Shown: in pieces, positions 32,980 through 42,418 of the stretch
Layout: each line of letters starts with the position of its first letter
How positions within the stretch are numbered: position 1 is the stretch's first letter
Assembly (NCBI GenBank): GCA_024998645.1
Contig: JACOEJ010000003.1
Span: forward strand, 1 to 51,443
Source: Nitrospira sp.
Lineage (GTDB): Bacteria; Nitrospirota; Nitrospiria; Nitrospirales; Nitrospiraceae
Direction of reading: 5' to 3'
Length of the DNA stretch: 51,443 nucleotides
The notes under the pieces: model-generated
Databases searched by the model: none
What the model saw: the letters and a program-made list of their open reading frames with translations, nothing else
Told to the model about the DNA's origin: nothing
Made by a program: the position numbers and the translations under genes

Positions 32980-34656
32980 CTATTGAGCCATGCGCGAGTC
33001 AGGGAGCTGTGCGCCACGGGCCGCTAACTGTTCGTGCAGTGATGTTGCCGGTGCCTCCGGGGCCTGAAGCTCGGCCACGGGCACGACGTGTGTGATCTTC
33101 GCGATGAGCGGATCGACCCCTGAGCGAACGACGTTATACAGGTGCATGGGGAAGAGTCCGAATCCCACGCTAACGGAAATCATGATTAAGAGCGGGAGAC
33201 GGTCGACGAAGGCCACGGCGTCATGCGAGTGACTGTACTTCTGGTCCATCGGGCCATAGAACAGGCTCCGCATCATCTTAAACAGGTAGGCCATCGTCAG
33301 CACGATCCCGAGCACGGCTACAATCACTTGTAGGGGATATTTGTTCCAGCTCCCCACGATGATCATGACTTCAGCGATGAAATTAATCGTACCCGGCATA
33401 CCGATGGAGGCCATGCATCCCACCACGAAGCAGGCGGAGATAAAAGGCATCTTATTCGACAACCCTCCGAGTGAGGGAATATCGCGGGTGTGGGTTTGAT
33501 CGTAGACCCAGCCGGCCATCGAGAAGAGCATGCCCGTGGCCATCGCGTGGGCGAACATATAGATCACCGCTCCGCTGAGGCTGATGTAATCCAGGGCGGC
33601 CATGCCAAGAAACACATAGCCCATGTGACTCGAACTGGAATACCCGATGACATACTTGGTGTCTTTCGCGTAGTACGCGACAAACCCGCCGTAGACGATA
33701 CTGAACATGCAGAGCACGGCCGCCATCGGCATGAGTTCCCGCGTCGTTTCGGGAAGAATCTCATAGGCGACCCGGATAATTGAGAAATGTCCGAGCTTCA
33801 TGAGGACGCCGGCGTGCAACATGCTGGTGGCAGCCGGAGCGGCGGCATGCCCGACGGGCGACCAGGAATGCAGGGGCCAGAGCGGTGCGATGGAGGCGAA
33901 ACCGAAGAAAATCAGGACCCAGATGATTTTGTCCAGCGTCGTGCCCAGCACGGGAATGTTCATGAGATTGGCATGTTCGCGGAGTACCAGGATATCAAAC
34001 GTGTTCAGGCCTGAATACTTGTAGATCAGGAGAATGCCCATGAAGGCGGCGACGGCAAAGGCGGAGAGAAACAGCACCAGCTTCATGGCCGCGTATTCTT
34101 TGCTGTTCGAGCCGAAATTGAAGATGAAGCCGACGGAATCGCGTTGTTTGACGCCTTCCGGATCGGTCATTTCCAGATACTTCTTGGTATGGCTTCCCCA
34201 CATACCCAGCAGGAGATACATCGGAATGACCGACATTTCGTAGAAGAAGTAGAGGAAGAAGAGGTCCAGCGACATGAAGACGCCGATGGTGGCGGCCGCA
34301 AGGATCAGAATCCAGATATAAAACTCTTTTGCGCGATCTTTGATGTGCCAGGAGACGAAGATGCCCGCGAACAACAAGATCGACGAGGCCAGGACCAGAG
34401 GCGTACCAATGCCGTCGACGCCCAGGTAGAGCGAGATGCCGAGTTGTCGCGACCATTCAAACCGTTGGATGAACTGGAATCCGCCTCTGACCGGGTCGTA
34501 CGAATAGAACAGATAGAGGGACGCAATGAGCGAAATAAAGGCCGATCCGGCAGCAATCCCGCGTACGAGGAGCGTCTGGCGGTTGGAGACGAAGATCAAT
34601 GCGAGCGCGCCGAAGAACGGAGCGAAGAGAATGTAGAGTAATGCGTAGTCACCCAT
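32980..34656 (-). CDS. nuoM: Second, divergent NuoM (NuoM2) of a four-pump complex I
   Basis: The 558-residue antiporter-like subunit has an insert (about 155-190, KYLEMTDPEGVKQRDS...) after the TM5 region. TM5 glutamate E140 is present in YFFYEMSVIPMY, lysine K287 in HAGVLMKLGH, and a glutamate in NFIAEVMII. The TM7 lysine is missing: where typical NuoM reads FK.P...H.WLPD, this reads SIAPLWPLHSWSP with isoleucine 256 at the lysine position. The C-terminal tail is alanine/proline-rich. Two NuoM genes define the 2M complex I, in which a fourth pump module is inserted. Confidence 0.93.
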   Translation of the reverse strand: MGDYALLYILFAPFFGALALIFVSNRQTLLVRGIAAGSAFISLIASLYLFYSYDPVRGGFQFIQRFEWSRQLGISLYLGVDGIGTPLVLASSILLFAGIFVSWHIKDRAKEFYIWILILAAATIGVFMSLDLFFLYFFYEMSVIPMYLLLGMWGSHTKKYLEMTDPEGVKQRDSVGFIFNFGSNSKEYAAMKLVLFLSAFAVAAFMGILLIYKYSGLNTFDILVLREHANLMNIPVLGTTLDKIIWVLIFFGFASIAPLWPLHSWSPVGHAAAPAATSMLHAGVLMKLGHFSIIRVAYEILPETTRELMPMAAVLCMFSIVYGGFVAYYAKDTKYVIGYSSSSHMGYVFLGMAALDYISLSGAVIYMFAHAMATGMLFSMAGWVYDQTHTRDIPSLGGLSNKMPFISACFVVGCMASIGMPGTINFIAEVMIIVGSWNKYPLQVIVAVLGIVLTMAYLFKMMRSLFYGPMDQKYSHSHDAVAFVDRLPLLIMISVSVGFGLFPMHLYNVVRSGVDPLIAKITHVVPVAELQAPEAPATSLHEQLAARGAQLPDSRMAQ

Positions 34657-34661
34657 GGGTC

Positions 34662-36221
34662 TTAGTGATCCAATCGTTGAACTGGTTCAGTCAGCACGGC
34701 GACGGTTCCATGATCGAGACGGTCTACCAGCGCTTGGATCGAGCCGTTCATGATGTGGAGGAACGGCGATGGATAGAGCCCGATCCAGAGAATCATGACG
34801 GAGAGCGACACGGCAATAACCATTTCGCGTAACTGCAAGTCAGCCATCGTATTCTTCACGGCTTTCCCAAGAGGGCCCAGGATCGCCCGTTCGTAGTACC
34901 ACAGGAAATAGGCCGCACCGAACACGACCCCAGAAACGGCCAATGCGCCGAACACCCAATTGGCTTTAAACGTACCGAGGAGAATCAAAAACTCTCCGAC
35001 AAAGCCATTGGTGCCTGGCAAGCCGATGGAGGCAAGCCCGATCAGCAAAAAGAACGAAGCGAGGAGCGGGACCTGTTGAGCCATCCCGCCGAATGCCGAC
35101 AGGTGTGTGGTTTGCTGTCGCGAGTAGAGGAACCCGGCGATAAAGAAGAGTCCCGCCGTGCTGAATCCGAGATTAATCATGGTCAGGAGGCTGCCCTGGA
35201 GACCCTGATAGTTCAGCGCAAAGAGCCCCACCATCACAAAGCCCAAGTGGCTGATGCTGCTGAATGCCAGAAGTCTGCGGAAATCCGGCTGGATCAGGGC
35301 CATGATGGCGCCATACGTAATCGCGGCAATTCCCAGGCACATGATGACCGTCACCACGGTGTGGCTCTTCGATGCCTCTGGCAGCAAGGGAATGCTGAAG
35401 CGGATAAAGCCGAATGTCCCGAGCTTGAGCCCGGCGAGGACCACGGCCATGCCGATCGGCCCTTCGAGCAAGGCGTCAGGCAACCACGTGTGGAATGGAA
35501 ACACCGGGGCTTTGAAGGCAAACCCCATGAACATCAGCCAGAAAATGAGGATTTGCTGATCGACCGGAATGGGGACAGCCAACAGATCGAGGAGGTCAAA
35601 GGAGTAGAGCTGATCGGTATGCCGGAGGACGGCCCAATGGTGGAAGTTCAGATCCAGCAGCGCAATGCCCACGAGCATGAATACACTGCCTAAGAGGGTA
35701 TAAAGGACATACTTCAATGCGGCATGATGACGTTCCGCCCCACCACCCCAGAGCTTGATCAGGAAGTAACTCGGGATGAGCATCAATTCCCAGAAGACGA
35801 AGAAGAGAATGAGGTCCAGTGAAACGAAGACGCCCATGGTCGTCGTTTCAAGGGCCAGGAGACACATCATGTAGAGTTTCACCTGGTGGCGAATGGTGTC
35901 CCAGGAATACACAATCACGAGAACTGTCAGGAACGCGGTCAATCCGACAAAGAGCACGCTGATGCCGTCAACAGCCAGGTGATAGCTGATTCCCAGGGCG
36001 GGAATCCAACGCACGTGTTCGGCGAATTGCATCGCAGCGGAATCGGGAACGAAGCGGAGTAAAACAAAGACGGCCAACGCGAGTTCGACCAGGCTGATCG
36101 TCAGAGCGGAGGTTCGAACCATATCCTCATCATCGACGAGCCAGAGCACCGCTGCTCCGACAAAAGGGAGGAAGAGGAGGCAGGACAAGATGGGAAAACC
36201 AGCTGCGAGTTCTTCTAACAT
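34662..36221 (-). CDS. nuoM: Complex I subunit NuoM (canonical copy)
   Basis: The product is 519 residues with about 14 helices. All proton-path residues are present: E145 in FVFWELMLIPSYF, TM7 lysine K237 in GFAFKAPVFPFHTWLPDA, K266 in LAGLKLGTFGF and a late glutamate in GFVGEFLILLG. It directly follows nuoL and lies 5 bases before nuoM2. It is much closer to standard NuoM than the second copy. Confidence 0.96.
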   Translation of the reverse strand: MLEELAAGFPILSCLLFLPFVGAAVLWLVDDEDMVRTSALTISLVELALAVFVLLRFVPDSAAMQFAEHVRWIPALGISYHLAVDGISVLFVGLTAFLTVLVIVYSWDTIRHQVKLYMMCLLALETTTMGVFVSLDLILFFVFWELMLIPSYFLIKLWGGGAERHHAALKYVLYTLLGSVFMLVGIALLDLNFHHWAVLRHTDQLYSFDLLDLLAVPIPVDQQILIFWLMFMGFAFKAPVFPFHTWLPDALLEGPIGMAVVLAGLKLGTFGFIRFSIPLLPEASKSHTVVTVIMCLGIAAITYGAIMALIQPDFRRLLAFSSISHLGFVMVGLFALNYQGLQGSLLTMINLGFSTAGLFFIAGFLYSRQQTTHLSAFGGMAQQVPLLASFFLLIGLASIGLPGTNGFVGEFLILLGTFKANWVFGALAVSGVVFGAAYFLWYYERAILGPLGKAVKNTMADLQLREMVIAVSLSVMILWIGLYPSPFLHIMNGSIQALVDRLDHGTVAVLTEPVQRLDH

Positions 36222-36257
36222 AATCGTTGCACGACTCCGACGTTCCCTCGACGTGAC

Positions 36258-38234
36258 TTACTTTTGCACGATCAGTTGTACGACTAAGGCCAGTAAGAAA
36301 AGGCCGGCGATAATAATTGCCGCATAGTGATGGACCATGCCGCTTTGGAGTTTCCGCCCCTGGCGTGCCGCCAGATGGTTGCCGAGCCCGATCACATTGA
36401 GGCCGGCATAGACGACGTACTTTTCGACCCATGTCGATCCGGCTGATCCCCATTCCGCCATTTGTGCGACACCGTTGACAAGACCATCGATCACTGTCCG
36501 ATCAAACCAATCCAGGAATTCCCCCAGTCGTTTGGTCGGTTCGACAAACAAGAAGTCATAGAGCTCGTCTACGTAGTACTTGTTCAATAGAGTTGTGTAG
36601 GCACCTGAGAATTTGGCTGACCAGTTGTCCGCGGTCGAAGGACTTAAACTATAGAGGAAATGAGCCAGACCCCACCCGACGAGTGCAATGCCGGTTGCCG
36701 TTCCCATAAGAAGCAGGGTGGTCGCAACGCTGGTTTCATGTCCGCCGGCGACTCCGGCAACGGGAGCCAGGAAGCCATGGAGCCAACCATGCTCTGGCGG
36801 GAAGCCCAAGATGAGTCCCCCGAATACTGATAAAACGCCGAGCGCCATCAAAGGTCCGACCATCACCATGGGCGACTCATGGACATGCTCTTCTGTGTGA
36901 TGGTCCATACGAGAGGCGCCGTAGAAGGTCAGGTACGTCAGCCGGAACATATAAAAAGACGTGAGGAACGCACCGATCGCCGCCAGTCCATAGAAGAGGA
37001 ATTGGTGATTCACGAATGCGTGGCCCATGATCTCGTCTTTACTCCAGAATCCGGCCAAGGGGGGGATGCCCGCGATGGCGATGGTGCCTATGAGAAAGAG
37101 CCGATAGGTCGAGGGAATCTTTTTGCTGAGCCCACCCATTTTCCGGATGTCCTGTTCCCCTGACAGCGCATGGATGACGGAACCGGCGGATAAGAACAAG
37201 AGGGCTTTGAAGAAGGCATGGGTCATGACATGGAAGACGGCGGCAGTATAGGCGCCGATGCCGCACGCGAGAAACATGTAGCCGAGTTGGCTGACGGTCG
37301 AGTAAGCGAGCACCCGTTTAATGTCGGTTTGCACCAGTCCGATGGTCGCTGCAAATAAGGCGGTGCAGCCTCCGACGATTGCAACGGTCTGCATGGCAAT
37401 GGGAGAGAGATCAAAAATGGCATGGTTCCGCACGATCATATAGACGCCTGCCGTGACCATGGTGGCGGCATGGATCAGCGCGCTGACCGGTGTGGGCCCT
37501 TCCATCGCATCCGGCAACCATGTGTACAGAGGGAGCTGGGCGGATTTCCCGACTGCGCCGACTAACAGGCAGAGGGCGATGGCGGTGGCCATGTCGGGCG
37601 AGAGTTGCCCCAGTTGGGCAAACACCTTGGTGTAGTCGAGCGTTTTGAAATTAATAAAAATCAGGAAGATGGCCAAAAGGAACCCGGCATCGCCAATACG
37701 GTTGACGACGAACGCTTTGGAGGCGGCTTTGGCGGCGGAGACTTTATCGTAGTAGTAGCCGATGAGCAGATAGGAGCAGAGTCCGACCCCCTCCCACCCA
37801 ATGAACAGGACTGCATAGTTGTTGCCCATGACGAGCAGCAACATGGAGACCATGAACAGGTTCATATAGGTGAAGAACCGGGTGAAGCCCGCTTCACCGT
37901 GCATGTAGCCGACGGAATAGACGTGAATCAGGAATCCCACGCCGGTGACAACCAAGAGCCAGACGCAGGTCAGGGGGTCTACCAGATAGGCCAGGTTAAT
38001 AGTGAGATCGCCGCCGAAGATCCATTGATAGGCTACAACTTCGTGAGTGGCTCCGGTGCGCAGGACATCTGCGAAGACGCCGATGACACAGAGGAACGAG
38101 AGTCCCACGGATCCCCAGGCGAGGCGGTGGGCGACCTCATGAGAGTACCGGCTGCCAAGGAGCCCATTGGCAATGACGGCCAGTAAGGGGAAGACCGGAA
38201 TCAGTTTAATGAGCAGATCAGTTAAATCGAACAC
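36258..38234 (-). CDS. nuoL: Complex I subunit NuoL with extended lateral helix region
   Basis: This is the distal pump subunit, 658 residues, starting with GTG. Glutamate in LFIGWEGVGLCSY and the TM7 lysine in GAVGKSAQLPLYTWLPDA are present. The C-terminal part contains the long lateral helix that clamps the other pumps. Between VIDGLVNG and LQSG it has about 40 residues (589-628), whereas ordinary NuoL as I recall it has roughly 14. The surplus of about 26 fits a helix lengthened to span a fourth antiporter module. One base separates it from nuoK. Confidence 0.95.
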   Translation of the reverse strand: MFDLTDLLIKLIPVFPLLAVIANGLLGSRYSHEVAHRLAWGSVGLSFLCVIGVFADVLRTGATHEVVAYQWIFGGDLTINLAYLVDPLTCVWLLVVTGVGFLIHVYSVGYMHGEAGFTRFFTYMNLFMVSMLLLVMGNNYAVLFIGWEGVGLCSYLLIGYYYDKVSAAKAASKAFVVNRIGDAGFLLAIFLIFINFKTLDYTKVFAQLGQLSPDMATAIALCLLVGAVGKSAQLPLYTWLPDAMEGPTPVSALIHAATMVTAGVYMIVRNHAIFDLSPIAMQTVAIVGGCTALFAATIGLVQTDIKRVLAYSTVSQLGYMFLACGIGAYTAAVFHVMTHAFFKALLFLSAGSVIHALSGEQDIRKMGGLSKKIPSTYRLFLIGTIAIAGIPPLAGFWSKDEIMGHAFVNHQFLFYGLAAIGAFLTSFYMFRLTYLTFYGASRMDHHTEEHVHESPMVMVGPLMALGVLSVFGGLILGFPPEHGWLHGFLAPVAGVAGGHETSVATTLLLMGTATGIALVGWGLAHFLYSLSPSTADNWSAKFSGAYTTLLNKYYVDELYDFLFVEPTKRLGEFLDWFDRTVIDGLVNGVAQMAEWGSAGSTWVEKYVVYAGLNVIGLGNHLAARQGRKLQSGMVHHYAAIIIAGLFLLALVVQLIVQK

Positions 38235-38235
38235 G

Positions 38236-38538
38236 TTACCACTTCAAGAGGTTCATTTCATCGACGTTGGTTGAGAGCTTCCCGCGGAATACGACAATGA
38301 TAATGGCTAAGCCAATGGCTGCTTCTCCCGCGGCGATCGCAATGATGAACAGGGCCACCAATTGGCCGGCCATGGATTCAAGATAATGGGAAAAGGCAAC
38401 GAGATTGATATTGGCGGCGTTGAGCATAATCTCCACGGACATCAGCACGATAATAAAATTGCGCCGGATCAGGACGCCGAGCAGTCCGATGACGAAGAGG
38501 ATTGCACTGACTGCCACGTAGGCGGATAACGGAAGCAT
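38236..38538 (-). CDS. nuoK: Complex I subunit NuoK
   Basis: NuoK is a small membrane subunit of 100 residues and three helices. The two buried glutamates of the proton path are seen in LMSVEIMLNAANINLV and AAGEAAIGLAIIIV. It starts 3 bases after the nuoJ stop. The length and motifs are normal. Confidence 0.96.
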   Translation of the reverse strand: MLPLSAYVAVSAILFVIGLLGVLIRRNFIIVLMSVEIMLNAANINLVAFSHYLESMAGQLVALFIIAIAAGEAAIGLAIIIVVFRGKLSTNVDEMNLLKW

Positions 38539-38541
38539 ACG

Positions 38542-39063
38542 TCAGTCTTTCCTCAGGTTGAGCGGCTTGGGCGTTTTCGCCAGCACGATCGCGCCGATAA
38601 TGGCACCCAACAAGAAGACCCCCACGATTTCAAATTGCAGGAGATAGTCGCTGAACATCTTGATCCCGATCGCGGCCGTGTCCCCGTCCTGCAAGACGGC
38701 TACGGCTGGTGCATCGCCTTTCGCTCCGGCAAAAGGCGAGTGGAGCAAGAGATATATCACGTAGAGGGATCCCAGAACGGCCGGGGTCAAAAAATACAGA
38801 TAGGTGGAGTGAAAGTAGCGCTCGTCCGTTTTGAGATTCAGGAGCATTAGGACGAAGAGATAGAGCACGAGGATGGCTCCGGCATACACGATGACTTGGA
38901 CGGCCCAGAGAAACTCTGCATTGAGCAGGACGAAAAATCCCGAGACGTGCAGGAGAAGGGCCAGCAACGCCAAACCGCAGTGGACTGGATTTTTGAGCGC
39001 GACCGTCATGACAGCGGCCGCAATACTCATAAGCGCAAAATACGAAAAGAAGACAGCAATCAT
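38542..39063 (-). CDS. nuoJ: Complex I subunit NuoJ
   Basis: The product is 173 residues with five helices, the normal size. The conserved TM3 pattern VQVIVYAGAILVLYLFVLMLLNL, which contains the glycine bulge of NuoJ, is intact. The loop near 110-135 is longer and glycine/alanine-rich. It lies 9 bases after nuoI and 3 before nuoK. Confidence 0.96.
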   Translation of the reverse strand: MIAVFFSYFALMSIAAAVMTVALKNPVHCGLALLALLLHVSGFFVLLNAEFLWAVQVIVYAGAILVLYLFVLMLLNLKTDERYFHSTYLYFLTPAVLGSLYVIYLLLHSPFAGAKGDAPAVAVLQDGDTAAIGIKMFSDYLLQFEIVGVFLLGAIIGAIVLAKTPKPLNLRKD

Positions 39064-39072
39064 CGGGGTGTC

Positions 39073-39660
39073 TCAGCTCAAATGCTTGGGAGTCGATTGT
39101 GTGGCTTTGAGCACCGATTGAGGGAAATAGTATCGGTACTCACGACTCTCCTCGACATTTTTCTCCTGGTTATGGGCGTACAGATATTTTTTCGCGTCAC
39201 TCAGATGACGCTCACCAATGTCGTAGAGCCGCTTCTTGTCGAAGAGGAGGGTGCGCTTGTCATGCGTGGAGAATTCGTACATCTTGGTCATGGCCAGCGC
39301 ATTGACGGGGCAGGCTTCCACACAGTAGCCGCAGAACACACACTTCGTGATGTCGATGTAAAACTCTGTCGCGTATCGCTGCAGAGGTCGGGTTGGGTCC
39401 TCCGCACTGATCACCTTGATGCAACGGGACGGGCAGGCGGCCTCACAGAGATCGCATCCCACGCAGCGTTCGCGGCCGTCGTCGTAGCGCAGCAGCGATA
39501 ATGCGCCCCGATGGGTGTCGGGAAGGGTCCGCTGTTCGCGCGGGTACTGAAACGTGATCGGGCGATGGAACATATGGCGGAACGTCACCTTCATGGCATC
39601 CCAGATCTCATAGAACAGGGCTGCATGCAGAATCTTTTTTGTCAGTGTGGCAACGCTCAT
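39073..39660 (-). CDS. nuoI: Complex I subunit NuoI (two 4Fe-4S clusters)
   Basis: This 195-residue peripheral subunit carries clusters N6a and N6b. Cysteines are at C66, C69, C72 and C76 in CVGCDLCEAACPSRC and at C107, C110, C113 and C117 in CVFCGYCVEACP. An N-terminal amphipathic helix binds the membrane arm. In most operons nuoH lies between nuoG and nuoI; here nuoI follows nuoG by 39 bases and nuoH is absent. Confidence 0.97.
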   Translation of the reverse strand: MSVATLTKKILHAALFYEIWDAMKVTFRHMFHRPITFQYPREQRTLPDTHRGALSLLRYDDGRERCVGCDLCEAACPSRCIKVISAEDPTRPLQRYATEFYIDITKCVFCGYCVEACPVNALAMTKMYEFSTHDKRTLLFDKKRLYDIGERHLSDAKKYLYAHNQEKNVEESREYRYYFPQSVLKATQSTPKHLS

Positions 39661-39699
39661 TGTCGGCTCCCGCCCGCTATACGAAAGTCTGTCACGCCC

Positions 39700-42393
39700 T
39701 TAAGCCTTTTCGATACTGACCCAGGTCTGTTTAAAGGACGGCACGCCGGTTACGGCATCCACCTGTACGGCCATCAAGTCTTTAACCGGGGGTTCATTGA
39801 AATGCTCCGGGAAGAAGCAGGTGTTCGGCGCCTGTGCAATATCGGGCTGCACACCCAGTTGGAGCGAACCCCGTTCCGAGGTCACGCGAACCTTTGTGCC
39901 TTCTTGGAGCCCCAGTCGTTGCATGTCGCCCGCGTTCATCCGAAGTTTTCCGGTGTTGGGCGCAATGTTGATCAGTCCCGGCGCCTCTGTCGACATCTTG
40001 CCTGAATGGGCGAGTAATTGTCCCATGACTAACGCGAAGGGCCGTTTGGAATCGGTGACCGGTGTCGCGGCACGATAGCGAGTCTTCACTTCTGCGGCGT
40101 ACCCGTTTGTCAGATACTGATCGGGAGCCGGCGTGACTTTCCGAGGCTGGCCGAGGTTGTAGTATCCGGGCAGGAGCTTCATGATCTCGGTTTGAATGTC
40201 GTTGGCCGACTCGTATCCCCACTGCGCTCCCAGTGCATTGGCCAACGCGGTCATGATGTGCCAGTCCGGCAGGCTTTCTCCCACGGGATCCATGGCCTGG
40301 CGCACGCGCAGGACGCGCCCCTCCAGATTTGTAAACGTCCCCTCTTTCTCCGCGTAGGTGCAGGCGGGCAGGACAAAATGGGCCTGACGTCCCGTCTCGG
40401 TTAAGAAGGGGTCTTGCACCACCAGTAGCTCGAGCCGTTCGAGTGCGCTGCGAACTTCGACCGAAGCCGGGAGTGTGGCCAAGGGGTTTTCCCCGATGAC
40501 GTAGAGGGCCTTGATCTGACCGCTTTTGCAGCGTTTCAAAATTTCAATGAGGTTGGCGCCGGTTGTAGTAGCCGGCAGCGTGGTCTCCCAAGCCTTATTG
40601 AATCGATCACGCGCAGCGGTATCCTCGTAACGGCCCTGCCCAGGTAAGAACTCAGGCGCGACGCCCATGTCGACTGCGCCCTGTTCGTTCGGCTCCTCGG
40701 TCAGGGTGTTGACGCCACAGCCGGGCTGGCCGAGTTTTCCGGTTATCCAGGCCAGATCGATCAGCTTCAGGACGTTCTGATAGCCCTCAGGCCGCCGTAC
40801 GATACCTTCGGCGCAGAGGAAAATCGAGCGCGGAGCCTCGGCCATGATGGCGGCTATTTCCCGATAGGCGTCGACGGAGATCCCCGTGTACGTGGCAATC
40901 TGTTCGAGAGAGAGGCCGGCCAACGCGGCTTTCAAAGCCTCGTAGGCTTTCGGGTGCTTGTTGATGGTGCTTTCGTCGACGAGGTCCTGTTCGATGGTGG
41001 CTTTGACGAGGCCATCGATGACCCATCCCTCCGTGCCGGGCTTGATGAGGAACGGATGGGAAGCCAACTTGCCGATATTCGTGACGGTCGAATCGAGGAC
41101 GACCACCTGCGCTTTGTACACCCGAATGGCTTCCTTGATCCGGACAGCGGTCAAGGGGTTGGTCTCGGTGATGTTGGAGCCGATCACCAGAATGGCCTTG
41201 GCCTTCGTGAGGTCTTCCCAGTCGTTGGGAGTCCGACCGAAGCCCAGGGCATGGCGAGAGGCATGAACGAAATTCATATGGCCGTAGCGGGCACTGCTGT
41301 CGAGATGATTGCTGCCGAACACAGTCCGCATGAGCTTTTGGAACAGATAGAGTTCTTCGTTCGTGCAACGGGCGGTAATCAATCCGGCAATCGCATCCGC
41401 GCCGTGCTTCTGCTTCACTTCGGTGAAACGGTCGACGACCTGGTGCATCGCTTCGAGCCAGGGTTTGGGCACGAGTTGGTTCCCCTCGCGCACAAGAGGC
41501 TGGGTGAGCCGAGTTTTGCTGTCGAGATATTCGAATCCGAACCGCCCTCGCACGCAGAGTCCGCCGTGTCCTTTGGCGGTTTCTTCGCGATCGCCCCATT
41601 TGTTTTTCCAGGACAAAGGGGAGGTCACCCTGATGACTTCGGAGTCTTTCGTTTCCAGATAGAGCTGGCAGCCGTCACCGCAATAATTACACGTCGTGGC
41701 GGTCTTTTTCATCTGCCAGGGCTTGTACAAGTATTTCGAATACTTGTTCGTGATCGCGCCGACGGGGCATACGGCAAGACAGTCGCCGCAGAATTCGCAG
41801 GACAGCGGGAGATCGCCCTTGGCGACGACTTGGTTGAATCCGCCCTTTTTCATGAATTGCAGGGCATCGATCATCAGCACGTCTTTGCAGACGTTGATGC
41901 ATTCGGCGCAGGCGATGCAGCGATTCATGTTGAAGTCGAGCACCAAACTGCGGGTGTCTTCCGGAATGAATTTCTGCTTCGCACTGGCCAGATTGGTCAC
42001 GCCGTGCTGAAACGCCATGTCCTGGAGTTCACAGTGACCGTCCGCATCACAGACCGGACAATCCAGCGGATGGACCGAGAGATGTTTTTCGACGGCTTTC
42101 TTTCGCGCCAGGAAGAGATCCTCCCCTTCCGTTCGGATCACCATCCCGGCGGTGGCCTTTGCCGTGCAAGAGCGAACCGGAGCCTTTTTCCCTTCCTGCA
42201 TGACGAGACACATACCACAGGAGCCGAAAGGGTCGAATGTATAGTGATAGCACATGGCCGGGATGATCTTGCCCGTGCTGGAAATGACGTCGTAAAGCGA
42301 GACGCCGTCCTTGGCGGCGACGGTTTTCCCATCGATGCTGAGCTCGATGGTTGTCGCTTCGACGTCCGGATTGGTGGCTGGCTTCAAGCCCAT
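39700..42393 (-). CDS. nuoG: Complex I subunit NuoG (molybdopterin-oxidoreductase-like, 897 residues)
   Basis: The N-terminal part has a 2Fe-2S domain (C48, C59, C62, C76), a His-Cys cluster (H108, C112, C115, C121), two ferredoxin-type 4Fe-4S motifs (C159-C169 and C199-C209) and an N7-type motif starting C235NYCGDGC. The remaining 650 residues are a molybdopterin-oxidoreductase fold with a C-terminal dinucleotide-binding domain, as in formate dehydrogenase alpha chains. The metal-ligand position reads SARYGH instead of CARVCH or a selenocysteine form, so formate oxidation is not expected. It transfers electrons to the quinone arm. NuoE and NuoF are not encoded nearby. Confidence 0.94.
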   Translation of the reverse strand: MGLKPATNPDVEATTIELSIDGKTVAAKDGVSLYDVISSTGKIIPAMCYHYTFDPFGSCGMCLVMQEGKKAPVRSCTAKATAGMVIRTEGEDLFLARKKAVEKHLSVHPLDCPVCDADGHCELQDMAFQHGVTNLASAKQKFIPEDTRSLVLDFNMNRCIACAECINVCKDVLMIDALQFMKKGGFNQVVAKGDLPLSCEFCGDCLAVCPVGAITNKYSKYLYKPWQMKKTATTCNYCGDGCQLYLETKDSEVIRVTSPLSWKNKWGDREETAKGHGGLCVRGRFGFEYLDSKTRLTQPLVREGNQLVPKPWLEAMHQVVDRFTEVKQKHGADAIAGLITARCTNEELYLFQKLMRTVFGSNHLDSSARYGHMNFVHASRHALGFGRTPNDWEDLTKAKAILVIGSNITETNPLTAVRIKEAIRVYKAQVVVLDSTVTNIGKLASHPFLIKPGTEGWVIDGLVKATIEQDLVDESTINKHPKAYEALKAALAGLSLEQIATYTGISVDAYREIAAIMAEAPRSIFLCAEGIVRRPEGYQNVLKLIDLAWITGKLGQPGCGVNTLTEEPNEQGAVDMGVAPEFLPGQGRYEDTAARDRFNKAWETTLPATTTGANLIEILKRCKSGQIKALYVIGENPLATLPASVEVRSALERLELLVVQDPFLTETGRQAHFVLPACTYAEKEGTFTNLEGRVLRVRQAMDPVGESLPDWHIMTALANALGAQWGYESANDIQTEIMKLLPGYYNLGQPRKVTPAPDQYLTNGYAAEVKTRYRAATPVTDSKRPFALVMGQLLAHSGKMSTEAPGLINIAPNTGKLRMNAGDMQRLGLQEGTKVRVTSERGSLQLGVQPDIAQAPNTCFFPEHFNEPPVKDLMAVQVDAVTGVPSFKQTWVSIEKA

Positions 42394-42418
42394 AGTTCGG
42401 ATCCTTGCCTCTCTCAGG

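Noticed and set aside
39661..39699. Hidden nuoH between nuoG and nuoI
   Set aside because: The gap is only 39 bases, and no NuoH motif is fused to NuoG or NuoI.
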